DNA of 64,000 bases, from NCBI GenBank assembly GCA_944325545.1, contig CALVAM010000005.1, positions 1 to 64,000 of the forward strand, read 5' to 3'. This DNA comes from Candidatus Gastranaerophilales bacterium. Its GTDB lineage: Bacteria; Cyanobacteriota; Vampirovibrionia; Gastranaerophilales; Gastranaerophilaceae. The position numbers were made by a program, and so were the translations under genes. The notes under the pieces are model-generated. The model did not search any database. It was not told where the DNA came from and saw only the letters and a list, made by a program, of their open reading frames with translations. This document shows positions 1 through 8,189 of this stretch, in pieces. The number at the start of each line of letters is the position of its first letter. Position 1 is the stretch's first letter.

Positions 1-30
1 CCCATCCCCCTCCCTCAAGGGGAGGGGGAT
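1..30. repeat. C-rich/G-rich palindromic dispersed repeat
   Basis: A pyrimidine-rich arm followed by its G-rich complement around TCAAGG forms a strong hairpin at the window edge. Similar but diverged CCCAT/ATGGG or CCCC/GGGG hairpins lie near 4421-4468 and 5725-5760, always between genes. No gene is visible here. Confidence 0.4.
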
Positions 31-88
31 AAAACTTCTTTTCAACTTCTCAATTTATAAATTTCTCTTTTTCTCTTAAAAAAAATAC

Positions 89-172
89 GTCACCCTGAAT
101 TCATTTCAGGGTCTTTTAAACTTGGAAATAATTCTTTAAACTGGTAAGATTCCGAAATAAATTCGGAATGAC
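89..172. repeat. Pair of 25-bp palindromic units in inverted orientation
   Basis: Positions 89-113 (GTCACCCTGAATTCATTTCA, then GGGTC) and 148-172 are each imperfect palindromes. The second, read on the minus strand, is a variant of the first (GTCATTCCGAATTTATTTCG, then GAATC). Together they bracket about 34 bp and could fold into one long hairpin. This looks like a small non-autonomous or REP-like intergenic element. No transposase is present. Confidence 0.5.
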
Positions 173-221
173 AAAAAATATTATGCAATTTTTAATTAAT
201 ATAGGTGCAAAAAATTGCACC

Positions 222-380
222 CTACAATTCTTCTTGGTAGTTTTCTTTTACATAATTTTTAATTAATGTAGTTCCTAAATTTCCAGCAGTTCTATTTTGA
301 TTTTCTGCGAGTTTTTTAAACTTTTCATAAATATCATTTTCAACTAATAAAACAAATCTTTTTTTACTATTTAATGTCAT
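222..380 (-). CDS. Small ribbon-helix-helix-like DNA-binding protein
   Basis: This 52-residue gene has a beta-strand-like N-terminus (KKRFVLLVEND) followed by two predicted helices (IYEKFKKLAENQNRT and AGNLGTTLIKNYVKEN). That is the size and layout of CopG/Arc-type ribbon-helix-helix repressors, which dimerise and bind palindromic operators. It is divergent from the small gene at 487 across a 106-bp region that holds an 8-bp inverted repeat over the -10 box. I infer an autoregulated repressor. An antitoxin role is possible, but the divergent layout is not the usual toxin-antitoxin operon. Family is inferred from pattern only. Confidence 0.6.
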   Translation of the reverse strand: MTLNSKKRFVLLVENDIYEKFKKLAENQNRTAGNLGTTLIKNYVKENYQEEL

Positions 381-429
381 AAATTACCAACCTTATTACA
401 ATATTATTATAATTTTATACACATATCAA

Positions 430-458
430 TTGCAATAAAATTACAATTATGTTATAAC
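430..458 (+). promoter_or_regulatory. Promoter of the 487 gene with overlapping inverted-repeat operator
   Basis: The -35 TTGCAA (430-435) and -10 TATAAC (453-458) are 17 bp apart. TTACAATT at 441-448 and AATTGTAA at 461-468 form a perfect 8-bp inverted repeat across the -10 box, and ATTGCAAT (429-436) is a further palindrome at the -35. This suits repression by the neighbouring ribbon-helix-helix protein (inference). Confidence 0.6.
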
Positions 459-486
459 TAAATTGTAACTAAATGAGGTATAAATT

Positions 487-711
487 ATGAAAGAAAAACT
501 TTTAGATTTTTTTAACGAAATACTTGAAATGACTGCCGAAAATCAAAATTTATTAAGTATCTTAGAAGGGTATTGTAATAATAATTTAATGGAAAGTTCA
601 GAAATTGGAGAAATTTTAACAATAGTAGAAGTGATAAGAAAAAGGCAAAATGAAATTATTAATAAAATTGATACTTCCAGTATAGAATTTTATCGTCAAT
701 TATTAATATAA
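487..711 (+). CDS. Small hypothetical protein (74 aa)
   Basis: No family is recognised. The protein is short, mostly helical and acidic in its first half (MKEKLLDFFNEILEMTAENQ), with no signal peptide, membrane segment or cysteine cluster beyond one Cys. GAGGT at 474-478 lies 8 bp before the ATG and supports the start. It has its own promoter with an operator-like inverted repeat and is divergent from a small ribbon-helix-helix gene, so the two may form a regulated pair. Function unknown. Confidence 0.65.
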   Translation: MKEKLLDFFNEILEMTAENQNLLSILEGYCNNNLMESSEIGEILTIVEVIRKRQNEIINKIDTSSIEFYRQLLI

Positions 712-792
712 AAAATATCAAATTTCTTAAATTTAATAGATTTTTTTTTGTCTGTTTGGAGTAAAATTAGAACTGTTCGGAGAAGTTGGAAA

Positions 793-2109
793 ATGAGTGA
801 AAAAGTTTTAATTTTAGGTCTTTCAAAAAGCGGAATTTCAGCCGCAAAGTTTGCTTTAAATAAAGGGTATGAAGTTTATATTACAGAATCAAAACCTGTA
901 GTTGATTTGAAAGAAGAATATCGTTTACAGATTGATAATTTAAAAAAATGCGGAATAAAAATAGAATGCGGATATCATAGTGATGAATTCATTTCCAATT
1001 CATCTTTTGCGATTACAAGTCCCGGTATTCCTCCTAAATCTGAAATTTTTAGAAGATTAAACGAAAAAAATATCAAAATAATTTCAGAAGTTGAATTTGC
1101 TTATTTAAATACCGATATTCCTTTTATTGTAATTACTGGAACTAATGGTAAAACAACAACAACATCACTTGTTTCACATATTTTAAGTAAAGATTTTTCA
1201 GCTCCTGTATGCGGAAATATAGGCGTTCCCCCAACATCTTTGATTGAAGAAAAACACGATTTCTTGGTTTGTGAAATGAGTTCGTTTCAGGCACAAATGA
1301 CAGAAAAATTTAAGGCTAAAATAGCTTGTTGGACAAATTTTACTCCTGATCATATTGATTGGCATGGAGGATTAGAAAATTACTTTAATGCAAAAGCAAA
1401 AATATTCTTACCGCCTCAAGAGCCGGAATATTCAATTTTAAATTATAGAGATGCAAAGTTATTAGAGTTTTCCAGAAAATGTAAAAATGTTATATTTTTT
1501 GATAAGGAAGAAGATTGTGGAATTATTAATGATTCTATTTTTTATCGAGGAGAAAAAATTATTTCATTAAAAGATTGTCCTTTAGTAGGACATCATAATT
1601 ATCAAAATATAATGTGCGGAATAATAATAGCGAAAATTTTAGGAATGAAAAATGAAGATATAAAATCTCAAATAATCTCTTTTAAAGCTCCTGAACACCG
1701 ACTTGAAAAAGTTAGAGAAATGAATGGAATTACTTTTTATAATGATTCTAAGGCGACAAATCCAGAAGCAAGTATTGTAGCAATTGATTCTTTTAATAAT
1801 CAAGATGTTGCTTTAATACTCGGAGGTCGAGATAAAAATACTGATTTAACCCAAATGTGTAACTCTATTAATAAACATATCAAAACTGTTTTATTAATCG
1901 GAGAAGCAACAGAAAGATTTGAAGAAAATCTACAAAAAAATGGTTTTAGTAATATAATAAAAGAACATTCGCTTGAGAGTGCTGTGGATAAAGCAATTAG
2001 TTTAAAACCTGATGTAGTATTGCTATCTCCTGCTTGTGCAAGTTTTGATATGTTTAATAGTTATGAACATAGAGGAGACGTCTTTAAAGAATATGTCTTA
2101 TCAAAATAG
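793..2109 (+). CDS. murD: UDP-N-acetylmuramoyl-L-alanine--D-glutamate ligase MurD
   Basis: Adds D-glutamate to UDP-MurNAc-L-Ala in the cytoplasmic stage of peptidoglycan synthesis, using ATP. The 438-residue protein shows an N-terminal Rossmann-like UDP-binding region (VLILGLSKSG), the Mur-ligase P-loop GTNGKT at residues 116-121, the central-domain stretch WTNFTPDHIDWHG, and the C-terminal EHRLE and NDSKATNP motifs typical of MurD. A longer in-frame reading from a TTG at 748 is possible, but the ATG at 793 has GGAGAAG upstream and starts directly with the conserved fold. It overlaps ftsW by 17 bp, so murD-ftsW-murG is one transcriptional unit, the classical division/cell-wall arrangement. 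Confidence 0.95.
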   Translation: MSEKVLILGLSKSGISAAKFALNKGYEVYITESKPVVDLKEEYRLQIDNLKKCGIKIECGYHSDEFISNSSFAITSPGIPPKSEIFRRLNEKNIKIISEVEFAYLNTDIPFIVITGTNGKTTTTSLVSHILSKDFSAPVCGNIGVPPTSLIEEKHDFLVCEMSSFQAQMTEKFKAKIACWTNFTPDHIDWHGGLENYFNAKAKIFLPPQEPEYSILNYRDAKLLEFSRKCKNVIFFDKEEDCGIINDSIFYRGEKIISLKDCPLVGHHNYQNIMCGIIIAKILGMKNEDIKSQIISFKAPEHRLEKVREMNGITFYNDSKATNPEASIVAIDSFNNQDVALILGGRDKNTDLTQMCNSINKHIKTVLLIGEATERFEENLQKNGFSNIIKEHSLESAVDKAISLKPDVVLLSPACASFDMFNSYEHRGDVFKEYVLSK

Positions 2110-3244
2110 TATAAAAACAACTGAAAATTTTAGTTCACAAAATATGCAAGCTGATAGACCTTTAATGATTGCAGTAATTTTTCTTGTTGTAATAGGTTTG
2201 ATGTCAATATTCTCAGCAAGTGCTCCTAAATGTATAGAAATGGGTGTAAATCCGGCTAGGTTTTTTATTCAGCAATTATTTGGTGTAATTGTTGGTTTTG
2301 TTGGTTTAAAATTTTTGTCTAATTTTCATTATAAAAAATTGATGGCTTGGACTCTGCCGTTTGCAGGTTTTGTTATTGTAATGCTAATATTGGTAAAAGT
2401 TGCAGGTGTAACTGTAAACGGAGCTCAAAGATGGATTAATATAGGTCCTTTAAGTTTACAACCATCGGAATTTGCAAAACCTGCTGTTGTAATGTTACTT
2501 TCCGCAGTTTTTTATAAAAATGCAGAGATTCTTGACAATAATAAAATTGTAACAGCTTTTGTGCCAATTTTAATTATGATATTTTTAATATTTACACAGC
2601 CGAATTTAAGTATGGTTTTGCTTCTTTTAGCAACTTCAGTAGCAATTTATTTATGTGCAGGAGGTTCCGTTCAGTTGATTTTAGGCGGAATGGGGCTTAT
2701 GATTCCTTTGCTTTTATTAAAAGGTTTAAAGGGTTATCAATCATCAAGAATTACTACTTGGCTTCATCCTGAAGCAGATCCATTAGGTGCCGGTTATAAT
2801 ATTATTCAATCACTGGTAGCCTTTGCGTCAGGTGGTTTGTATGGAGTAGGCTACGGAAGTTCAAAACAAAAACTTGCTTGGCTTCCGGAAGCTCATACGG
2901 ACTTTATTTTTGCTGTAATTGGTGAAGAACACGGGTTTATTGGGTGTTTATTAATAATTTGTTTGTTTTGGACAGTTTTACAACGAGGTTTTACAATCGC
3001 AGCTAAATGTCAAGATATGTACGGGAAATTATTAGCCCTCGGTCTAACATTTTCTATTTGTTTCCAGGGCTTTTTAAATATGTGGGTTGCAAGCTCTTTT
3101 GTACCTGCAACAGGTGTCCCTATGCCGTTTATAAGTTATGGCGGTTCTTCTATTATGGTTTCTTTATGGATGATAGGAATTTTATTGAATATATCTAAAG
3201 ATAATGTAAAAAAGGTTAGGTTTGGAAATGACAGAAAATTCTAA
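2093..3244 (+). CDS. ftsW: Peptidoglycan glycosyltransferase / division protein FtsW
   Basis: SEDS-family integral membrane protein that polymerises lipid II glycan strands at the septum with its cognate class B PBP. The 383-residue protein has about ten hydrophobic segments, the PSEFAKPAVV motif, the loop segment PEAHTDFIFAVIGEEHGFIG, and a C-terminal PFISYGGSS signature. These are all SEDS hallmarks. The start at 2093 (MSYQNS) fits the overlap with murD; GAGGAG at 2072-2077 precedes it. RodA is the alternative in this family, but the position between murD and murG favours FtsW. Confidence 0.93.
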   Translation: MSYQNSIKTTENFSSQNMQADRPLMIAVIFLVVIGLMSIFSASAPKCIEMGVNPARFFIQQLFGVIVGFVGLKFLSNFHYKKLMAWTLPFAGFVIVMLILVKVAGVTVNGAQRWINIGPLSLQPSEFAKPAVVMLLSAVFYKNAEILDNNKIVTAFVPILIMIFLIFTQPNLSMVLLLLATSVAIYLCAGGSVQLILGGMGLMIPLLLLKGLKGYQSSRITTWLHPEADPLGAGYNIIQSLVAFASGGLYGVGYGSSKQKLAWLPEAHTDFIFAVIGEEHGFIGCLLIICLFWTVLQRGFTIAAKCQDMYGKLLALGLTFSICFQGFLNMWVASSFVPATGVPMPFISYGGSSIMVSLWMIGILLNISKDNVKKVRFGNDRKF

Positions 3245-4331
3245 TAATGTATATTTTATAACCGGCGGCGGTACCGGAGGACATATTTACCCTGCTTTAG
3301 CCGTAGCTGATGCCCTAAAAGATACTAAAGTATATTATGTTGGTAATAAACGTAATATGGAATATGAACTTGCAACTAAAAAAGGTTATAAATTCTTACA
3401 TGTCAGTATTTCCGGAATGCCTAGAAAACTTAATCCAAAATTCTTTATTTGGGCTATGAAATTAGTGAAATCTATTATACGTTCAATAAGATATATAAAA
3501 AAATATAGACCGAAAGCTGTTTTTGCAACAGGTGGATATGTTTCAGCTCCAATGATTTTTGCTTGTATTATTACTAAAACTCCTTATATGATGCATGATT
3601 GTGATGCAATGCCGGGACTTGTTTCAAGAAAACTTTCTAAAAGAGCAAAATATGTTTCTCTAGCATTTGAAAAAGCAAAAAAATTCATTCCGAATAAAAA
3701 AGCTGTTGTAACGGGAAATCCTATAAGAGAAGGTTTTTCTTTGATTACTAAATCTCAAGCAAAAGAAAGTTTAGGATTTTCAAATATTCTGACACTTTGT
3801 ATAATGGGAGGTTCACAAGGTGCAAGAGCCATTAATAATACTGCAATCGAACTTATTAAAGAATTCTCACAAGAACTAGGGCTGCAAGTTATTTTTCAAA
3901 CGGGAAAGAAAAATTATGACTATGTGATTGAAAATATTCAAAAAATTTATCCTACTTTTGAACAAAATAAAAATTTAGTTATAAAACCATATTTCGACGA
4001 TATGATTACTGTTTTGAAAGCAAGTGATATCGTTATTTCAAGAGCAGGCTCGTTAAGTTTATCTGAAATCTGTGCCTCAGAAGTTGCACCTATTTTAATT
4101 CCTTATCCATATGCAGCTGCTAATCATCAAAGAGCTAATGCTAAGTATTTACTTGAAATGGGAGCTTGTATTTATCTTGAAGAAAAAGATTTAGATCCTA
4201 ATAAATTAAGAGAAATTATTGTTCAATTGATTGAAAATCCTGTAAAGATTAATTATCTCAAACAAAATTCTTATCATTTAGCAAAGTTTAATGCTACAGA
4301 AAAAATTGTTGAACTGTTAAAATCAATTTAA
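3228..4331 (+). CDS. murG: UDP-GlcNAc:lipid I N-acetylglucosaminyltransferase MurG
   Basis: Transfers GlcNAc to lipid I on the inner membrane face to make lipid II. The 367-residue GT-B protein has the N-terminal glycine-rich ITGGGTGGHIYPA loop at residues 11-23, GGYVSAP, the second-domain GGSQGA motif and the donor-site SRAGSLSLSEI. I chose the ATG at 3228 over the in-frame TTG at 3222; it overlaps ftsW by 17 bp, mirroring the murD-ftsW overlap and suggesting translational coupling. Length is normal for the family. Confidence 0.95.
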   Translation: MTENSNNVYFITGGGTGGHIYPALAVADALKDTKVYYVGNKRNMEYELATKKGYKFLHVSISGMPRKLNPKFFIWAMKLVKSIIRSIRYIKKYRPKAVFATGGYVSAPMIFACIITKTPYMMHDCDAMPGLVSRKLSKRAKYVSLAFEKAKKFIPNKKAVVTGNPIREGFSLITKSQAKESLGFSNILTLCIMGGSQGARAINNTAIELIKEFSQELGLQVIFQTGKKNYDYVIENIQKIYPTFEQNKNLVIKPYFDDMITVLKASDIVISRAGSLSLSEICASEVAPILIPYPYAAANHQRANAKYLLEMGACIYLEEKDLDPNKLREIIVQLIENPVKINYLKQNSYHLAKFNATEKIVELLKSI

Positions 4332-4333
4332 TT

Positions 4334-4361
4334 AGTGAGGAGTGAAGAGTGAGATGTGAGG
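4334..4361. repeat. Degenerate heptanucleotide tandem repeat
   Basis: Four consecutive 7-mers (AGTGAGG, AGTGAAG, AGTGAGA, TGTGAGG) directly follow the murG stop. The same WGTGARN heptamer family recurs at 17772-17799, 17865-17892 (inverted) and 29244-29271. They resemble the short tandemly repeated repetitive (STRR) heptamers known from Cyanobacteria. Confidence 0.6.
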
Positions 4362-4713
4362 AGAACATTATAATTTCTTGTAAACTCCTAGACTTATAAA
4401 CTTCTCAACTTCAATTGGTACCCATCACAACCCTACCTCATAAGAGAGGGAGATTGCAGGTAGATGGGTTATACTTCAACAATGAGAATAATTACCCCTT
4501 GTATCATGAAGCTGTTATATACTATTTATTAAGAAATATCAACAAATATTAAGCTGTTTAAAAATTGTTACAAAAGGCACAAACGTAGTAATATTAGTAA
4601 TAGTAAAGTAATAGTAAAAAAGACATATGATAAATGAATAGCAAATTTTAGATTTAGCGTTGTTATTACATTATGCAAGTTAATAAAGAATAGATAAAAT
4701 GAAAGGAGATTTT
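4362..4713. other. Gene-free region with repeats upstream of a hypothetical gene
   Basis: No coding potential is visible. It contains a CCCATC/GATGGG-flanked imperfect hairpin at about 4421-4468 and a run of AGTAATA-type short repeats at about 4592-4620. A strong Shine-Dalgarno AAAGGAG (4702-4708) precedes the next gene. No convincing promoter was identified. Confidence 0.5.
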
Positions 4714-5385
4714 ATGAATAATCTAAGTTTCAGGGCCTCAGGAAATGGTTATTATGGAAAAACATTAAATGCTTTTAAGATTCAAGGTGGAAAACATCTT
4801 CAATTTAAACCAAATTCTGCATTATTTAAAGAGTGCGGCATAACTGATTTATGGTATTATAAAAATTCTCAGCCTGAAGAAGCAATCATTGCTTTGGAAG
4901 ATTCAAAAGGGAATATAATTCGTGAGTTTAGCTTCAAACAAGTCGATAGAATTAGAAATTATTTTGTAAAAGCTAATGCCAAGAAAAACAGACTCTTACA
5001 AATAGGACGACGTCTAATGGAGTTAGACCGTGAACTATATAAACTTAATTATAAATGTAGACGTTTAGACAGTCTGTATACAGAGGATGTAGAGTGGGGA
5101 ACAAAATATGAGGGGCTAACCCCACGCCCTGGCTACAAACCTATATTTAAGTATCATTGTATGGGGCAAGAGTATAGTGATATGAGTTTTCTAGAAAAAA
5201 TTAAGGAAAGTTGGGCAAAAGATCCAAAAATGAGGTCTATTGTTGAAGCAGACGAAAAACGTAGTAAGCTTTTGTCTGAACGTTCTGCTCTAAACTCTGA
5301 ACTGTTGGACTATAAATATACAGACTACAGAGATTTATGTGATAAAATCCAATATGACCGCTATTATAATATAAATGAAGATTAA
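4714..5385 (+). CDS. Hypothetical protein with N-terminal FRA motif and coiled-coil region
   Basis: No known family recognised. The 223-residue protein starts MNNLSFRASGNGYYG, one of several proteins here with an F-K/R-A/G motif close to the N-terminus. Residues about 85-125 (KKNRLLQIGRRLMELDRELY) and the C-terminal 40 residues look like coiled coil. There is no signal peptide or membrane segment. The start at 4714 is preferred over an in-frame ATG at 4699 because AAAGGAG lies between the two. A truncated second copy follows at 5464. Role unknown; regulation not visible. Confidence 0.7.
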   Translation: MNNLSFRASGNGYYGKTLNAFKIQGGKHLQFKPNSALFKECGITDLWYYKNSQPEEAIIALEDSKGNIIREFSFKQVDRIRNYFVKANAKKNRLLQIGRRLMELDRELYKLNYKCRRLDSLYTEDVEWGTKYEGLTPRPGYKPIFKYHCMGQEYSDMSFLEKIKESWAKDPKMRSIVEADEKRSKLLSERSALNSELLDYKYTDYRDLCDKIQYDRYYNINED

Positions 5386-5463
5386 CTAGAATTACAAATG
5401 ACGCAAATCTAAGAGTAGCAGTCGCAAAAATGACAAATAACAAATGAAAGGAAAGAATCTTCC

Positions 5464-5688
5464 ATGAACTATGTAAGTTTCAGGGCCTCAGGAAATGGTT
5501 ATTATGGAAAAACATTAAATGCTTTTAAGATTTAAGGTGGAAAACTCCTTCAATTCAAGCCCAATGCTACATTGTTTAAAGAACGAGGCATAACAGATTT
5601 GTGGTATCATAAAAATCCTAAGTCTGGAGAAGCCGTGATTTCTTTAAAAGATTCAAAAGGGAATATAAGTCGCGAGTTTAGCCTTTGA
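5464..5688 (+). pseudogene. Truncated, stop-interrupted duplicate of the 4714 gene
   Basis: This copy starts MNYVSFRASGNGYYG behind an intact AAAGGAAAG ribosome site. It is identical in DNA to the upstream gene over about 58 bp, then carries CAA to TAA at 5533-5535 and shows many further differences while staying alignable. Similarity ends near 5682 (GAGTTTAGC), about 75 codons in, where a sequence resembling an insertion-sequence end begins. It is therefore a 5'-fragment left by a tandem duplication. The better preserved N-terminal stretch may reflect gene conversion. Confidence 0.8.
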
Positions 5689-5689
5689 A

Positions 5690-5712
5690 GTGTACCCATA
5701 AAAGTAGACAAA
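5690..5712. mobile_element. Possible solo end of an IS3-type insertion sequence
   Basis: GTGTACCCATAAAAGTAGAC resembles the TGTAC...CATAAAAGT.GACA terminal inverted repeats of IS3-group elements and begins exactly where the truncated duplicate loses similarity. No transposase gene and no second end are seen nearby, so this would be a deletion scar. Similarity is from memory of the family pattern, not a search. Confidence 0.3.
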
Positions 5713-5779
5713 ATATAGATTGCACCCCTTCCTAACCTCGCCCCATCAGGGCAGGAACTTTAATTAACAAATCGATTTA

Positions 5780-5808
5780 TTGACTTCTACTAGCAAAAAT
5801 CCTATAAA
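5780..5808 (+). promoter_or_regulatory. Promoter of the flagellar/type III export operon
   Basis: TTGACT (5780-5785) and TATAAA (5803-5808) are 17 bp apart, a near-consensus housekeeping promoter about 120 bp upstream of the SPOA gene. No sigma-28 or sigma-54 type box was seen, so the operon is probably read by the primary sigma factor. Confidence 0.6.
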
Positions 5809-5930
5809 CAGTTGATGCTTTTTATCTAAACTTCTTTTACTATAGTTATGGATTATAGTAGGGACGGGGGTAAGTTTTAAACTCGTTTTAATAATTAAAA
5901 TGAGTTATTATCTCTTCAAAAGGATTAGGT

Positions 5931-7034
5931 ATGGTAAGTTCTATATTCTTTGACGATTTATATAAACAGTTTGCTTGGTATGATTCTGTTTTCACTCCGG
6001 TAGTGAAAAATTGTAGCAGCGAATTTTTCTTCGATGGTTTTGAATATAAACTTGCTTCTATTAGCACTAATATGAACGTACTTTCGCAAAATGAAACTTT
6101 TTTTGTTACGAAAGTAAAAATAAATTCTAAAAATGATGTATATATAAGAATTTCGCAAGAAGCTATTAACGTAATTCTTGATAAAGTTTTAGGAAAAAAC
6201 AATAGAAGATTTGATTTAACAGAGGTCTCTGATCTGGAAGCCAGAATTATTACTTCTTTTAATGATTTCTTATATGAATCTTTGGCCGGTAATTTTACAA
6301 TAGAACCACATAAGAGATATAATGAAATATTACATTTAACTTATTTTGTAAAAAGTGAGATTTCAGAAACTGCTGCAAAATTCATAATTTCAGTTCCGAA
6401 AGATATCCTTTCTCCTAAAGATATTGAAAGACGGGTGAGGTTTGAGGATAAAGATTTCTCAACAAGTTTAGTTGAGGTAAATTTACTCTTAGGGACAACG
6501 ACATTTCCTGTTGCAGATATAAAAAAACTTGATGTAGGAGATATTGTAGTTTTTGAAAATAGTAATTCTTCAGAAATGACACTTATTTGCGATAATATAA
6601 TTCAAAAATTTAAAATTAAACCAAATATAAAAATTGTAGAGCCTTATGATATGGGCGGAGGGAATGGAATGAGCGATAACACAAATACAAATTTATGGGA
6701 CAGTATACAAGTTGATATGGCTGCAGAATTTGATAAAGTTAAGGTTACTTTAGGAGAACTCAAAAGTATCGAAGAAGGATTAATCGTTGATTTATGTTCA
6801 GTCTATGACAACAAAGTTTCCCTAAAAGTAGGCGGTAAAACAGTTGCATCTGGTGAGTTAGTAATTATTAATGATAGATTTGGAGTAAGAATTGATAAAG
6901 TTAATGATTCTCAAACATCATCTCATGTGGAAAATAATTCTATAGAAGAAGTTGAAAATCAAAAAGAATCTTCTGAGCAAAATGTTGATGATTTTGATTA
7001 CAGTGATTTTGAAGTAGAAAATCAAGAAAATTGA
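5931..7034 (+). CDS. C-ring/sorting-platform protein with two SPOA domains (FliM/FliN/SctQ family)
   Basis: The 367-residue protein has an N-terminal region of about 180 residues without a visible CheC phosphatase motif. Two SPOA-like domains follow: about residues 183-236 (VEVNLLLGTTTFPVADIKKL, DVGDIVVF) and about 257-325 (MAAEFDKVKVTLGELKSIEE, then ASGELVIINDRFGVRI), then an acidic Ser/Glu tail. FliN has one SPOA and FliM one SPOA after a CheC-like domain; two SPOA domains in one chain is the SctQ/YscQ layout of injectisomes. It leads the operon with fliO, fliP, fliQ and fliR, so it likely builds the cytoplasmic ring of a flagellar or type III export machine. Family is firm, the exact orthologue is not. 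AGGATTAGG precedes the ATG. Confidence 0.75.
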   Translation: MVSSIFFDDLYKQFAWYDSVFTPVVKNCSSEFFFDGFEYKLASISTNMNVLSQNETFFVTKVKINSKNDVYIRISQEAINVILDKVLGKNNRRFDLTEVSDLEARIITSFNDFLYESLAGNFTIEPHKRYNEILHLTYFVKSEISETAAKFIISVPKDILSPKDIERRVRFEDKDFSTSLVEVNLLLGTTTFPVADIKKLDVGDIVVFENSNSSEMTLICDNIIQKFKIKPNIKIVEPYDMGGGNGMSDNTNTNLWDSIQVDMAAEFDKVKVTLGELKSIEEGLIVDLCSVYDNKVSLKVGGKTVASGELVIINDRFGVRIDKVNDSQTSSHVENNSIEEVENQKESSEQNVDDFDYSDFEVENQEN

Positions 7035-7080
7035 TTTTTAAATAAAATTTATTAAAAACAAATAAAACGAGGGTATGAAA

Positions 7081-7527
7081 ATGGGATATTTAGCAAATTT
7101 TTTAGTTTATACATTTGCAATGGTGGGTGTTATTGTTGCAGCCCTTCTTATATTTAAAAATTCAACTTCCATAGGAGGAGGGAAAAAATCAAAGTATCTT
7201 AAAGTTATTGATTCTATGTCATTAGCACCAAGAAAAACTTTGTATATAGTTTCAACCGGTTCTGAAAAATTTTTATTAGCAGCAGATGTTGATAAAACAA
7301 CATTAATTTCTAAACTCGAGAATGTACAAGTTTTAGACAATGATAAAACTTTTAAAGAAACTCTGGATAGTTTACCAAATGTCAAAGAAATGAAAATTAA
7401 TAATATTCAAAAACCAAGTTTTATGGACAAATCAAATATTGCTAATTTAGGAATTAAATCAAGTATGTTACATTCCGATGTTCGTCAAAAATCAGTAATA
7501 AAAAGTTTAGCAGAAAGAATAAAATAA
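7081..7527 (+). CDS. fliO: Flagellar biosynthetic protein FliO-like
   Basis: The 148-residue protein has one N-terminal membrane segment (FLVYTFAMVGVIVAALLIF) followed by a basic linker and a small cytosolic beta domain (KVIDSMSLAPRKTLYIVSTG, EKFLLAADVDK), the FliO pattern. FliO helps assemble the FliP pentamer of the export gate; its gene directly precedes fliP here, as usual. The ATG at 7081 is 7 bp from GAGGG (7069-7073), while the in-frame ATG at 7075 would leave only one base, so 7081 is chosen. The C-terminal tail of about 60 residues is lineage-specific. Confidence 0.8.
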   Translation: MGYLANFLVYTFAMVGVIVAALLIFKNSTSIGGGKKSKYLKVIDSMSLAPRKTLYIVSTGSEKFLLAADVDKTTLISKLENVQVLDNDKTFKETLDSLPNVKEMKINNIQKPSFMDKSNIANLGIKSSMLHSDVRQKSVIKSLAERIK

Positions 7528-7540
7528 GTAGGTAATAATT

Positions 7541-8179
7541 ATGGACTCAGTAATAAAGGATATGAATCCCGTTTTACAAATGCTTACGGTAATGTCATTA
7601 TTTTCGCTATTACCGTTTGTATTTTGTTGTATGACATGTTTTTTAAGATTTACAATAGTTTTTTCTCTTTTAAAAACTGCAATGGGTGTACAAGTTCCAC
7701 CGGCAATCGTAACAATCGGTCTTTGTATGATTTTAACATTCTATACAATGGGCGGAGTATTCCAACAAATGTACGAAAGAGGGTCTATTCCTTATCAGAA
7801 AAATCAAAATCTTATTATGGCGATTGATGAAGGCTCAAAACCTTTAAAAGAATTTATGATGAAACAGACAAGAGAAACTGATTTGGCGTTTTTTATAGAA
7901 CTTAAACATAAGACACCGCCAAAATCACCTGAAGATATTACAATTTGGGAAGTTGCTCCTGCATATATTTTAAGTGAACTTAAAACAGCATTTGAAATTG
8001 GGTTTGTGGTTTTTGTTCCATTCATTGTACTTGATTTAGTTGTAGCTAACATTCTACTTGCTTTAGGGATGTTTATGTTATCGCCTACAATTATTTCATT
8101 ACCATTCAAATTGCTTATATTTATTGCAGTAGACGGATGGGCTTTAATTGTTCAAGGTTTGGTTCAAAGTTATAATTAG
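7541..8179 (+). CDS. fliP: Export gate protein FliP/SctR
   Basis: Core membrane protein of the flagellar/type III secretion export gate. Motifs include LRFTIVFSLLKTAMGVQ followed by PPAIVTIGL, then FEIGFVVFVPFIVLDLVVAN and the C-terminal PFKLLIFIAVDGW, all FliP/SctR signatures. At 212 residues it is shorter than typical FliP (about 245) and lacks the cleaved signal peptide, so it resembles SctR in length. It lies 13 bp after fliO. The next gene is an inserted ORF6N protein rather than fliQ. Confidence 0.92.
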   Translation: MDSVIKDMNPVLQMLTVMSLFSLLPFVFCCMTCFLRFTIVFSLLKTAMGVQVPPAIVTIGLCMILTFYTMGGVFQQMYERGSIPYQKNQNLIMAIDEGSKPLKEFMMKQTRETDLAFFIELKHKTPPKSPEDITIWEVAPAYILSELKTAFEIGFVVFVPFIVLDLVVANILLALGMFMLSPTIISLPFKLLIFIAVDGWALIVQGLVQSYN

Positions 8180-8189
8180 GATTTCTTAA

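Noticed and set aside
748-792. Longer murD start at the TTG at 748
   Set aside because: The additional 15 residues are basic and not conserved in type, and the ATG at 793 has a good ribosome site.
2036-2092. Longer ftsW start at 2036
   Set aside because: It would lie deep in murD without a ribosome site; 2093 gives the usual short polar head.
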